From Arcticibacterium luteifluviistationis (GTDB lineage: Bacteria; Bacteroidota; Bacteroidia; Cytophagales; Spirosomataceae): a stretch of 64,000 nucleotides of DNA. Location of the stretch: contig NZ_CP029480.1 in assembly GCF_003258705.1 (NCBI RefSeq), forward strand, positions 4,650,001-4,714,000, in the 5' to 3' direction. The notes under the pieces were generated by a model that saw only the letters and a program-made list of their open reading frames with translations, searched no databases and was not told where the DNA came from. How positions within the stretch are numbered: position 1 is the first letter of the stretch; the number at the start of each line of letters is the position of its first letter. Below, piece after piece: positions 50,373 to 60,900 of this stretch. The position numbers and the translations under genes were made by a program.

Positions 50373-51425
50373 GTGGTTTCTGAATTTATTGAACGTATTG
50401 CCCTTTTGCAGGCCCATGGAAACGGAAAGTTTCCAGATGGGATGTTTGAATCTTTTCGTGAGAATAAGGTCTTGTTATATAAAAGACCAGATTCAAATAT
50501 TTTTGGGACGGTCTCTGTGGGGTATCTATTGAAAAGCCTTAAACCTTTTTTTTCGGAAAAGGCTAATGAGGAGATAGATAAGATATTAGTTAAGATGGAA
50601 CCGAGCTTTCCTTTTTATGAAAATAAGGATGGTTTAAAAACCTATAACTTTTGGCAAACCAAACCTTCGCAGCACTTTCCCAGTGGTTATTTTATGAAGC
50701 ACTTTCGGCATTTTAAACTACCTGACGATATTGATGATACGGCATTGGTTTACATGACTAAGGGTTATTCTAAGAAGGAAGTGAATTGGCTTAAAGAAAA
50801 ATTAAAAGAGCATGCTTTTCCAGACAAAGTCTATAGTACCTGGTTTGGTGTTGATATGCCTTTGGAGCGGGATGTTTGTGCTTTATGTAATCTTATGAGC
50901 CTTCTTTTAGATGCTAAGCTTGAATTGAATGAACACGACAAGGCAACGATTGACTTTTTAAATTCGACAGTGGTATCCAAAGACTTTTTAAAGAATACAT
51001 TTTGGGTTTCTAGGCATTATGCCACAGTTCCGCTTATTATTTATCATTATGCAAGACTACTTGGGCAGTTTGAAATTGATGAAATGGCGGAGTCAAGAAG
51101 AGTATTGATTGATTTAATTCCAGGTCTTTTTAAAACTGAGAAAGTTTGGATGAATAAGGTTTTGCTTCAAACCGCCTATTTGAAATTTAATGAAAACCTT
51201 ACTTGTCAATTAGTAGAATGGAATGCTCTTGACGAGTCAAATATTAATAGTAAGGAGTTTTATTCATTTATTGGAGCACCCTTTGCTCCCTTGAAAAATA
51301 AGTACTTAAAGCAACTGGGTTCTAAGAAAGTGTTTCAAATAGGATGGAAATGTGAAGCACATGAGTTGGCTTTAGTTTTAGAAAACTTAGTTTTACGTGA
51401 AAATTACCTGATAGGTAAAACTTGA
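50373..51425 (+). CDS. unknown protein with a DxDDTA motif
   Basis: 350 residues, with a GTG start. It lacks a signal peptide. At residues 118-124 it reads DDIDDTA, which contains DIDDTA, the DxDDTA acid motif of class II terpene cyclases; the flanking helix-rich sequence (LPDDIDDTALVYMTKGYSKK) and the all-alpha pattern of the whole protein suggest an alpha/alpha-toroid fold. The length is about half of a squalene-hopene cyclase, so it is unlikely to be a classical one. The VF530 gene starts 6 bases after its stop, so the two are coupled. Function is unknown. Confidence 0.75.
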   Translation: MVSEFIERIALLQAHGNGKFPDGMFESFRENKVLLYKRPDSNIFGTVSVGYLLKSLKPFFSEKANEEIDKILVKMEPSFPFYENKDGLKTYNFWQTKPSQHFPSGYFMKHFRHFKLPDDIDDTALVYMTKGYSKKEVNWLKEKLKEHAFPDKVYSTWFGVDMPLERDVCALCNLMSLLLDAKLELNEHDKATIDFLNSTVVSKDFLKNTFWVSRHYATVPLIIYHYARLLGQFEIDEMAESRRVLIDLIPGLFKTEKVWMNKVLLQTAYLKFNENLTCQLVEWNALDESNINSKEFYSFIGAPFAPLKNKYLKQLGSKKVFQIGWKCEAHELALVLENLVLRENYLIGKT

Positions 51426-51431
51426 TTTAAT

Positions 51432-51671
51432 ATGAAAAACGGAATTCCAGAGTCTCAACCTAATAATCCACTGCATGGTGTAAGGCTAGACTTTATGCTT
51501 GATACTTTAGTAGATCATTTCGGGTGGAGTGGACTGGGGAAGATTATTAAGATTAATTGTTTCAATATTAATCCTACTAGGAAATCTTCTTTAACCTTTC
51601 TTAGAAAGACGGATTGGGCCAGAAAAAAGGTGGAAGACCTTTACCTTGAGGTGGCGTCTAGAGAAGATTGA
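51432..51671 (+). CDS. VF530 family DNA-binding protein
   Basis: 79 residues of the VF530 (DUF2132) family, small double-stranded-DNA-binding proteins. The match is clear: [20 protein letters not shown], then [20 protein letters not shown] and [13 protein letters not shown]. It follows the DxDDTA protein by 6 bases and likely shares its mRNA. Confidence 0.92.
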   Translation: MKNGIPESQPNNPLHGVRLDFMLDTLVDHFGWSGLGKIIKINCFNINPTRKSSLTFLRKTDWARKKVEDLYLEVASRED

Positions 51672-51724
51672 TTAAAATACTTAGCATTATTAGCTTTAGC
51701 TAAGCTCATTGTTCTCGTTTTGGT

Positions 51725-51732
51725 TAACTTTG
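51725..51732 (+). promoter_or_regulatory. putative -7 box of uvrA
   Basis: TAACTTTG matches TAnnTTTG and lies 28 bases before the GTG start of uvrA. No -33 TTTG at the ideal spacing is visible. Confidence 0.45.
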
Positions 51733-51760
51733 CGGATTATCAGAAATCAAACCAGAATTT

Positions 51761-54592
51761 GTGGCATTATCAGATATTGAACTAACCGGACATGAGCAAA
51801 TAGAAGTCTATGGAGCTCGGGAGCATAACCTTAAGAACATTGATGTAACTATTCCTAGAAATAAGCTGGTTACCGTAACAGGGATTAGTGGCTCTGGGAA
51901 GTCTTCATTGGCTTTTGATACTATTTATGCCGAAGGTCAAAGGCGTTACATGGAAAGCTTTTCGGCTTATGCCAGAAGTTTTATTGGAGATATGCGACGC
52001 CCTGACGTTGATAAGATCAATGGACTTTCTCCAGTAATTAGTATTGAACAAAAAACCACATCTAAAAACCCACGTTCTACGGTTGGTACTACTACAGAGA
52101 TATATGATTTTCTAAGATTGCTTTTCGCAAGAGCAGGCATAGCGTATAGTTATGTGACTGGTAAGCCTATGATTAAGCAGTCGCAAGACCAGATTGTAGA
52201 AAAGATATTAGAGGAGTATGAAGGTCAAAAACTGAGCCTTTTAGCTCCAGTAGTCAAAGGAAGGAAAGGTCATTACAGAGAGCTTTTTGTTCAAATTAGA
52301 AAAATGGGCTACTCTAAAGTAAGAGTAGACGGCGAGGTGATGGATTTGACGCCAAAAATGCAGCTGGACAGATATAAGATTCACGATGTTGAGATAGTGG
52401 TGGATAGAATCTTGCCTAAAACGGAAGACCGATATAGAATTAGTCAATCTGTAGGAACTGCTCTAAAGGTAGGTAAAGGGGCTATGCTGTTGCTTAATGA
52501 GAAGGATGAGATTCAGTACCTTTCTCAAAACTTGATGGACCCAGAGTCGGGGATTAGTTACGAGAAACCGTCGCCTAATTCATTTTCTTTTAACTCACCT
52601 TATGGCTCGTGTCCTACATGTAGTGGTATGGGAGAGGTTAATGAAATTACAGAGGAGTCTATTATTCCTGATAGGTCGCTGAGTATTAGTAGAGGTGGTA
52701 TAGTGGCATTAGGGGAGTACAGAGAATTGTGGATTTTCAAACAAATCTCTGTTATTCTTAAAAAGTACAAAGCGAATATTAGTACGCCTATTGAGAAAAT
52801 TCCTGAAGAAGCCATGAACGTGATTCTTTATGGAAGTGACGAGCCCGTATTGGTGCCATCAAAGAAGAATCCAGGAGATGATTGGAATACTAATTTTGAA
52901 GGAATTATCAATTTCCTGAAACGTCAGCAAGAGTCTGATAATGATAAAATAGGAGATTGGTTAAAAGATTTTATGTTGATTAAAACTTGTCCTGATTGTG
53001 AAGGGGCACGTTTGAAGATAGAGTCGAGACATTTTAAGATTAGTGATAAAAACATTTCGGAATTGGCCGGAATGGATGTCTCAGATTTAGCTGCATGGTT
53101 TGATGGAATTGAAGAGAAACTGACTAACAAGCAAAATCAAATAGCAGTAGAAATCTTAAAGGAAATCAGAAAGAGAATTGGTTTCTTAAATGGAATTGGA
53201 CTTGATTATTTGACATTAAATAGGCCAATTAGGTCACTTTCTGGCGGTGAAGCCCAAAGGATTAGGCTAGCTACGCAAATAGGAACGCAGCTGGTTGGGG
53301 TTTTATATATTATGGATGAGCCTAGTATTGGGTTACATCAACGTGATAATGTCAAACTTATTAAAGCTCTAAAAGACTTAAGAGATTTAGGTAATACTGT
53401 GCTGATAGTGGAACATGATAAAGACATGATGCTGGAGTCGGACTATATTATTGATGTAGGTCCTGGTGCAGGAAGGCATGGAGGAAGAATAGTGGGTCAA
53501 GGTACACCAGAGGAGTTTCTTAAAAATGGTAGTAAAACTGCCGATTTTTTAAGTGGTAGAATCAATATTGAAGTGCCTAAAGAGCGTAGAAAAGGAAGTG
53601 GAGAAAGCCTAATTCTTAAAGGGGCAGAAGGAAACAACTTGCACAATGTGGATCTCAAAATTCCTTTGGGTAAAATGGTTTGCGTGACGGGTGTGAGTGG
53701 AAGTGGAAAATCTTCACTGATTCATGATACCTTATTCCCGATCTTGAATAAGCATTTTTATAGAGCTAAAAGAGAACCTTTAGAGCATAAGAAAGTAACG
53801 GGATTAGAGCATTTAGATAAGGTGATAGAAGTAGACCAGTCACCTATTGGAAGAACACCTCGAAGTAATCCTGCTACTTATACAGGAATGTTTACTGACA
53901 TTCGTTCGCTTTTTTCAGACTTACCGGAGTCTAAGATTAGAGGTTATAAGCCTGGTCGTTTTTCTTTTAACGTAAAAGGCGGAAGGTGCGAAACATGCCA
54001 AGGTGGTGGTATGAAGAAGATAGAAATGGACTTCTTGCCAGACGTGCATGTAGAGTGCGAGACTTGTAAAGGAAAAAGATTTAACAGAGAAACACTGGAA
54101 GTACGTTTTAAAGGAAAGTCAATTTCTGATGTACTTGACATGACGGTAGAAGAAGCTTTGGTTTTCTTTGAAAAGCAACCACGTATAAATAGAAGAGTTC
54201 AAACACTTTTTGACGTTGGTTTAGGCTACATAACCCTTGGTCAACATGCCACTACATTATCGGGAGGAGAAGCTCAACGAGTAAAGCTTTCTGAAGAGTT
54301 GTCAAAAAGAGATACAGGGAAGACTATATACATTCTGGATGAGCCTACTACAGGTCTACACTTTCAAGATATCCAGAAACTCTTAGATGTACTGCAAAAG
54401 CTAGCTGATAAAGGCAACACTGTTCTTATTATAGAGCACAATATGGATGTTATCAAAGTGGCAGATCATGTGATTGATATGGGGCCAGAGGGGGGTATTA
54501 GGGGAGGCTATATCATGGCTGAAGGTACGCCGGAAAAAGTGGCAAAGATAGAAGGAAGCCATACGGGGTTTTATTTGGCTAAGGAGCTTTAG
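51761..54592 (+). CDS. uvrA: excinuclease ABC subunit A
   Basis: 943-residue UvrA, the damage-recognition ATPase of nucleotide-excision repair. Two ABC halves: Walker [10 protein letters not shown] (41-49) and GVSGSGKSS, each with the LSGGEAQR signature, and zinc modules [15 protein letters not shown] and [17 protein letters not shown]. The length is normal. Start codon is GTG. A weak terminator follows. Confidence 0.98.
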   Translation: MALSDIELTGHEQIEVYGAREHNLKNIDVTIPRNKLVTVTGISGSGKSSLAFDTIYAEGQRRYMESFSAYARSFIGDMRRPDVDKINGLSPVISIEQKTTSKNPRSTVGTTTEIYDFLRLLFARAGIAYSYVTGKPMIKQSQDQIVEKILEEYEGQKLSLLAPVVKGRKGHYRELFVQIRKMGYSKVRVDGEVMDLTPKMQLDRYKIHDVEIVVDRILPKTEDRYRISQSVGTALKVGKGAMLLLNEKDEIQYLSQNLMDPESGISYEKPSPNSFSFNSPYGSCPTCSGMGEVNEITEESIIPDRSLSISRGGIVALGEYRELWIFKQISVILKKYKANISTPIEKIPEEAMNVILYGSDEPVLVPSKKNPGDDWNTNFEGIINFLKRQQESDNDKIGDWLKDFMLIKTCPDCEGARLKIESRHFKISDKNISELAGMDVSDLAAWFDGIEEKLTNKQNQIAVEILKEIRKRIGFLNGIGLDYLTLNRPIRSLSGGEAQRIRLATQIGTQLVGVLYIMDEPSIGLHQRDNVKLIKALKDLRDLGNTVLIVEHDKDMMLESDYIIDVGPGAGRHGGRIVGQGTPEEFLKNGSKTADFLSGRINIEVPKERRKGSGESLILKGAEGNNLHNVDLKIPLGKMVCVTGVSGSGKSSLIHDTLFPILNKHFYRAKREPLEHKKVTGLEHLDKVIEVDQSPIGRTPRSNPATYTGMFTDIRSLFSDLPESKIRGYKPGRFSFNVKGGRCETCQGGGMKKIEMDFLPDVHVECETCKGKRFNRETLEVRFKGKSISDVLDMTVEEALVFFEKQPRINRRVQTLFDVGLGYITLGQHATTLSGGEAQRVKLSEELSKRDTGKTIYILDEPTTGLHFQDIQKLLDVLQKLADKGNTVLIIEHNMDVIKVADHVIDMGPEGGIRGGYIMAEGTPEKVAKIEGSHTGFYLAKEL

Positions 54593-54634
54593 GATATATT
54601 TTAAGTATTAAAATTGTCTTTATTTTCTGTTTTG

Positions 54635-54657
54635 AACACTTGTATTGTGTTTTTTTA
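54635..54657 (+). terminator. weak terminator after uvrA
   Basis: AACAC and GTGTT form a 5-bp stem around TTGTATT, followed by seven T residues. It lies 43 bases after the uvrA stop. Confidence 0.5.
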
Positions 54658-54806
54658 TGAAATTTTATTGAGTGGTGTTTTTCTACTTCGTTTATTGACA
54701 TTTTCCATGGTGAGTTAGTTTGTAAGTTGTTACGTATAAGAATGATAGTTGGTTTTGTGTAGATTATTAGCGTTAAGGCTTTACGTGGTTAAATGTTGGA
54801 TTTAAT

Positions 54807-54829
54807 GGCTTGAGAAGAAAGCCTTTTTT
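54807..54829 (+). terminator. second short terminator in the uvrA-adhesin gap
   Basis: GGCTT (54807-54811) and AAGCC (54819-54823) around GAGAAGA, then six T residues. The T run merges with the TTTG of the next promoter. Confidence 0.45.
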
Positions 54830-54859
54830 GTTTTTTAGGTATAAAAAATTGTAGCTTTA
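54827..54859 (+). promoter_or_regulatory. putative promoter of the giant adhesin gene
   Basis: TTTG (54827-54830), a 21-base spacer and TAGCTTTA (54852-54859, one mismatch from consensus) precede the start codon by 62 bases. Confidence 0.5.
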
Positions 54860-54921
54860 GCGATAGTACTTTAACTAAAAACAGTTATCGCAAACATCTA
54901 CTTAGCCTTTTAAACCACGAA

Positions 54922-57900
54922 ATGAAAAGAACCACTACCGTTTTACTGGTATTATTGTTTTTTGTCAAATTCTCTTTATTTGCTCAAAGCCCGCCATCTT
55001 TCAATACTTATTTTTCTCCTAACTCCGTAGGTCCCGGTTCAAGTTCATTGCTAACCTATACCATTAATAATAGTGGAGGTGTTCCAGTGACAGATATTGC
55101 TTTTACTAACACGCTTCCGGCTGGACTAACAATAGCAAGCCCTTCAGGTTTGATTTTTAATGAGGTGGATGGTACAGTAACTGCTCCAGATGGAGGAACC
55201 ACCATTAGTTTTACGGGGGGAAGGCTAGGAGCAGGAGCTTCTTTGACTATTCAGCTGTATGTTAAGGCTAGTTCAGTTGGGACTCTTACAAATACTACCG
55301 GAGACCTTACTTCTAGTGCCGGAAATAGTGGAACAGCGACAGATGATTTGGTGGTAAGTGCTGATTTTGTTGGGTTTTCGCACTCCTTTGATAAACCGAG
55401 CATTTTTATTGGCGAAACCGCTAATTTTACATTCACATTTGATAATGTGTTAAATTCCAATAATGTTCAGAATTATTCTTTTTTAACAAATCTTCCAGAA
55501 GGATTAGTTTTGGCAAATCCTTTAAACATTATAAGTTCATGTGTAAGTCAATATAATCCAGTTCCGGGTTTCCCAAGTTATTTTGCTTCTGCAAATACTT
55601 TATCGGCTAATTCTGGAGAAAGTTCCATTGGTATGAATTCTGGTTATATTGAGGCTGGAACTACGTGCAGTATTTCATTGGATGTAGAAGGGGTGTCTTT
55701 AAGTGAAAATGTTATTTCTACAAGTTTAAGTGGGACTAATGCTAATGGTGTTGCTGTCTCCTCTTTAAGTGTTATTCCTAATTCAGCCAACGGTGTAATT
55801 TTTGGAAAAAGGTTTACGGATAGAGTGATTTCTACAGGAGACACTACCATGCTAGAGTTTACCATTTCTAATGTAGACAGGTCTGATGCTCTTACCGCCA
55901 TATCTTTTACAGATGACTTAGATGCGGTTTTAAGTGGGATGATTGCCGTTGACCTACCTACTGGTGCTAACGTTTGTGGTTCGGGTACTTTAAGTTTCTC
56001 AGGAGGTTCTTTAAGTTTTTCGGGTGGTTCCTTGCCTGCTGAAGGTAGTTGTACTTTTTCAGTACCTGTTAAGATTCCTGCCAATGCTAGTGCTGGAGCT
56101 TTTACAAACATTACTACAGCGATTACTGGCGATAGGGGAGGTAGAGCTGTAACAGGCCCTGTGGCAACTGCTAATTTTGGAGTAAAGAGCAAACCAATTT
56201 TAACAAAAGAGATAGTAACTAATCCAGCGGCTATTGGTGGAAGTACAATTTTTAGATATACGCTCCTAAATACAGACCCTAATAATGAATTGACGCTCGG
56301 TCAGTTTATGGATGACGCTCATGGTTTTGCAAATACTGCGACTTTTTCTTTTCCTTCCGCTGGGTTTTGTGGTGCTAGCTCTTCTATGAGTCTTATTGCA
56401 GATTATGGTACAGGGCCAGTAAGTTATTCAGGTATTCAACTTAGTGATGCTACTTTGCCTGCTGGAACTTACTGTACTTTTGATGTTGGAGTTACTTTTC
56501 CAAGTTCTGTAGATGAAGGGGTTTATCCTTCAGAAATAATAGCTCTTGAAGGAACCTTAGATGGCTTTGCTGTTTCGGGTAAGGTTCTTGGTAATGAGGA
56601 TTTGATAATTTCTACATTACCAAAATTGTCAAAGAATGTGCTTGGTAACCCGTCAATTCTTCCTGGCGATACGGTAACTTTTGAATATCAAGTGATTTTA
56701 GGAGATGGTGCGAGCCAAACGTTTAGCGGTATAGGTTTTGGAGATGATTTTTCTTCTTTGACTTCTTCTTTCTCTGCTACATTAAATGGTTTGGAAATTG
56801 TTGAAATTTTTGACATCAATACTTGCTCGCCTGTAGTAATCTCTGGAGATGGAACAGACTCTTTAAGTTTTAGTGGAGGTTCTATGTCGCCAGGAGACAC
56901 TTGTTCTTTTAAGATAAAAGTTAAGTTGGCTGCTGATGCCACTTTTGGTACTTTTTTAACAACAACTTCAAATTTAGTAGGGGATACTTTCACAAGAGAT
57001 CCCGCTAGTACGAGTTTTGATGTTATTGGGATGGTAATAAAAAAGGAATATAGTCAACCTATATTCCCTGGGGACAATATCCTTATGACTTACTCCTTTA
57101 TTAATCCTCATCCATCGGATATGGCTGTTTTTTTTAATTCAACCAGTAGTAATTTTGCTCTACACGATTTATTGAATTCACAATTAAATAGTTTAACATA
57201 CAGTTCTGGGGCGGCTTTCGATTCTAAATGTGGATCGAATCCATCCATAACAGGTACTACCTCTTTAAGAATATTTAATGTCTCCGTAGCTCCTTTAGAT
57301 ACTTGTAAGTTGACAATACCTGTTTCTATTTCTACTTCAGCAGAGTTCAACTCCTATGAAACACAACTCACAAAACCCCTCTATTTAACTAAGGATGGTA
57401 GTACAATTTTAGGAGGGGCTAATTCTTTTCAATTGCTCAATGGTTCATTTGAAGTTTCTCCAGCCATAGAATTTTCTAAAAGCTTTTTAAGTAATGCTGA
57501 ACCAGGAGATACCGTTTTATTAGCCTTTACTATAAAAAATGTTCACCCGAGCCAAGGGCTTTCTAATATTTCATTTACAGATAATGTAAGTACGATGTAT
57601 TCAGGTTTTACCACTGTTGATTTACCGCAAAGTAATGTGGTGGGTACTGGTTCTGTATTGACAACAGAGGCTGGTGGAGATTTTGTCATTACTTTAGACG
57701 GAGGTTCTTTAGCTGGAGGTGCTGAAATCACCTTTAATGTTAAAGTAAAAGTACCAGATGATATTTACTCAGGTACCTTCACAAATACTACAAGCCCCAT
57801 AAGCTTCGATTTGAATGCAAATACTTTTACTTATAATGCGGCATCGGCAGATTTAATAGTAAATAATAATAGACGCCCTACCTTCAGTAAGGCTTTTGCT

Positions 57901-60900
57901 CAAGATACTATACTCACAGGACAAAACACGACCTTAACTTTTACAGTAGATAATTCCCTTAATGGTGATGCAATAACGTCTTATAGTTTTTCAGACAACC
58001 TTCCAGAAGGAATGGTGATTTCTAGCACACCTAATATTATAAACTCATGTGCTGTAGGTACAGTAACAGCTACTGCTGGGAGTTCATCTTTCTCTTTTAC
58101 AGGTGGTTCGGTGGCCGGAAGTAATAGTTGCACATTCTCGGTTGATATAACCGCCTATAAGTCTAAAACTGTTTTAAATACTTCGGAGGAATTAATATCA
58201 GAGGTTGGTTCTAGTGGAAAAGCCATCGATAGCATTTATGTTAAAATGCCAGAGCCTGTACTGTTTAGTGCAATTACAGCATCGTCAGATTCTATCCTAC
58301 TTAATGTAAGTCCAAATGTCAATAATTCTGATTCTGTTTTAGTGGCATTTTCTTCGGATGGTGTTTTTGGTAATCCGGCTGGTTTCTTGAATGTGGGCTC
58401 TTCTATCAGTGGCGGAGGAGAGGTTTTATTCAAAGGGCTTGCCGCAAATGTTCCAAATCATTTAGGCCTAAGTCAATCAACCCTTTATTATTATAAAGTA
58501 TGGTCATTGGGCTATGACCTTTATTCTGATATTGGCTTAACAGCTCAAGACACTACTTGTGTAAATCCATCACAGGCTTTTGATGTGACTCCATCGGAGG
58601 CAGTAGTTTGTGTTGGCACAAATCCTAAACTTACAGTAGGGCCTATTTTGGAAAATGTAAATTATACATGGCAGGTAAAACAATCTGGAGGTTCATTTAC
58701 AGATGTAGTAGGTTCAGCCCTTTATTCAAAAGAAGACTCCTCCACTTTATTATTAACTAATGTTTCACTGCTGGAAAATAATAATGTGTTTAGATGCATT
58801 ATTAATAGCAAGTGTGATGTAGACACTACTTCTGAGTTTACGCTAGAGGTTTTTGGGAATCCTATTATTAGCATTCAGCCTAAAGATTCAAGTACTTGTG
58901 CAGGAAATGATGTTGAATTCTATGTCAATGCAGAAGGGCCAGGTTTAACATTTCAATGGCAAAAATGGAATGGTAGTTCTTTTGACGATATTTCTGGAGC
59001 GACTAATGATACACTAGCTTTCTCAAGCGTTTTAAATGCTATCGACAGTACTTTTTATAGATGTAGTATTACTGGGACTTGTGGCCTAACCATATCAGAC
59101 ACTGCTTTACTAAGAGCTCCGCTAATTCCTGTATTAACTCCTGAATCGGGAGTCAATCCAAGCACATGTTTAGGCACAGACGGAAGTATTCCATTTACAA
59201 GCCAAAACTTGCCAGCAGGTACTTATCAAATAAGTTTTACTGGAGGAGCAGGAAGTCAGAGTGTTCAGGTCGCAAATGATACTTTTTCATTAAAGAATCT
59301 AGCTCAAGGGACATATGAAAACTTTATGGTGACGTATTTGGAGTGCTCAGGAATTAATTCTGCCAGTGTAACATTGACTGACCCACCAACACCAACGATT
59401 ATGGCAGGAGCTGCGGTCAATCCAAGTACATGTTTAGGAGCTGATGGAAGTATTCCTTTCACAAGTACTAATTTGCCAGCCGGAACTTACACAATAAGTT
59501 TCACAGGAGGTTTGGGAAGCCAAAGTGTTGCTGTAGCCAATGATACTTTCTCTTTGAAAGGTTTGTCATCAGGAGCATATAGTGGTTTTTCTGTCACGCA
59601 TTTAGCTTGTACAGGTTCGGATGCGAGTTCAAAAACATTAACTGACCCACCAACACCAACCATAACGGCAGGAACGGTAGTCAATCCAAGTACATGTTTA
59701 GGGGCTGATGGAAGTATTCCTTTCACAAGTACTAATTTGCCAGCCGGAACTTACACAATAAGTTTCACAGGAGGTTTAGGAAGCCAAAGTGTTGCAGTAG
59801 CAAATGATACCTTCTCATTGAAAGGTTTGTCGTCAGGAGCATATAGTGGTTTTTCTGTCACGCATTTAGCTTGTACGGGTTCAGATGCGAGTTCAAAAAC
59901 ATTAACTGACCCACCAACACCAACCATAACGGCAGGAACGGTAGTCAATCCAAGTACATGTTTAGGGGCTGATGGAAGTATTCCTTTCACAAGTACTAAT
60001 TTAATAGCGGGAACTTACACAATAAGCTTCACAGGAGGTTCAGGTAGCCAAAGTGTTGCTGTAGCCAATGACACCTTCTCCTTGAAAGGTTTATCTTCAG
60101 GAGAATATAGTGGTTTCTCTGTCACGCATTTAGCTTGTACGGGTTCAGATGCGAGTTCAAAAACATTAACTGACCCACCAACACCAACCATAACGGCAGG
60201 AACGGTAGTTAATCCAAGTACATGTTTAGGAGCTGATGGAAGTATTCCTTTCACAAGTACTAATTTACCAGCCGGAACTTACACAATAAGTTTCACAGGA
60301 GGTTTAGGAAGCCAAAGTGTTGCAGTAGCCAATGACACCTTCTCATTGAAAGGTTTGTCTTCAGGAACCTATAGTGGTTTTTCAGTAACACATTTAGCTT
60401 GTACAGGTTCAGATGCGAGTTCAAAAACATTAACAGACCCACCAACACCAACGATTACGGCAGGAACGGCGGTCAATCCAAGTACATGTTTAGGAGCTGA
60501 TGGAAGTATTTCTTTTACAAGTACTAATCTTTCAGATGGTACGTATTCTTTAAGTTTCACTAGTACAGGAATAGCGAGTCCTCAGAATGTGACAGTAAGT
60601 GGTAACGCTTTTACATTGGAAGCTTTATCTTCTGGAGCTTACAGTAATTTCTCAGTGACTCATTTAGCTTGTACAGGCTCAGATGCTAGTTCAAAGGCAT
60701 TGATTGACCCACCAACGCCAACTATTACAGCTGGAACGGCAGTCAATCCAAGTACTTGTTTGGGGACAAATGGAAGTATACCATTTACAAGTACAAATCT
60801 ACCAGACGGTACATATTCTTTAAGTTTCACTAGTACAGGAATAGCTAGTCCTCAGAATGTGACAGTAAGTGGTAACGCTTTTACATTGGAAGCCTTATCT

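Noticed and set aside
59487-60560. Repeated 63-79-residue leftward frames
   Set aside because: They are antisense shadows of the tandem repeat in the adhesin gene; their similarity comes from the repeat itself.
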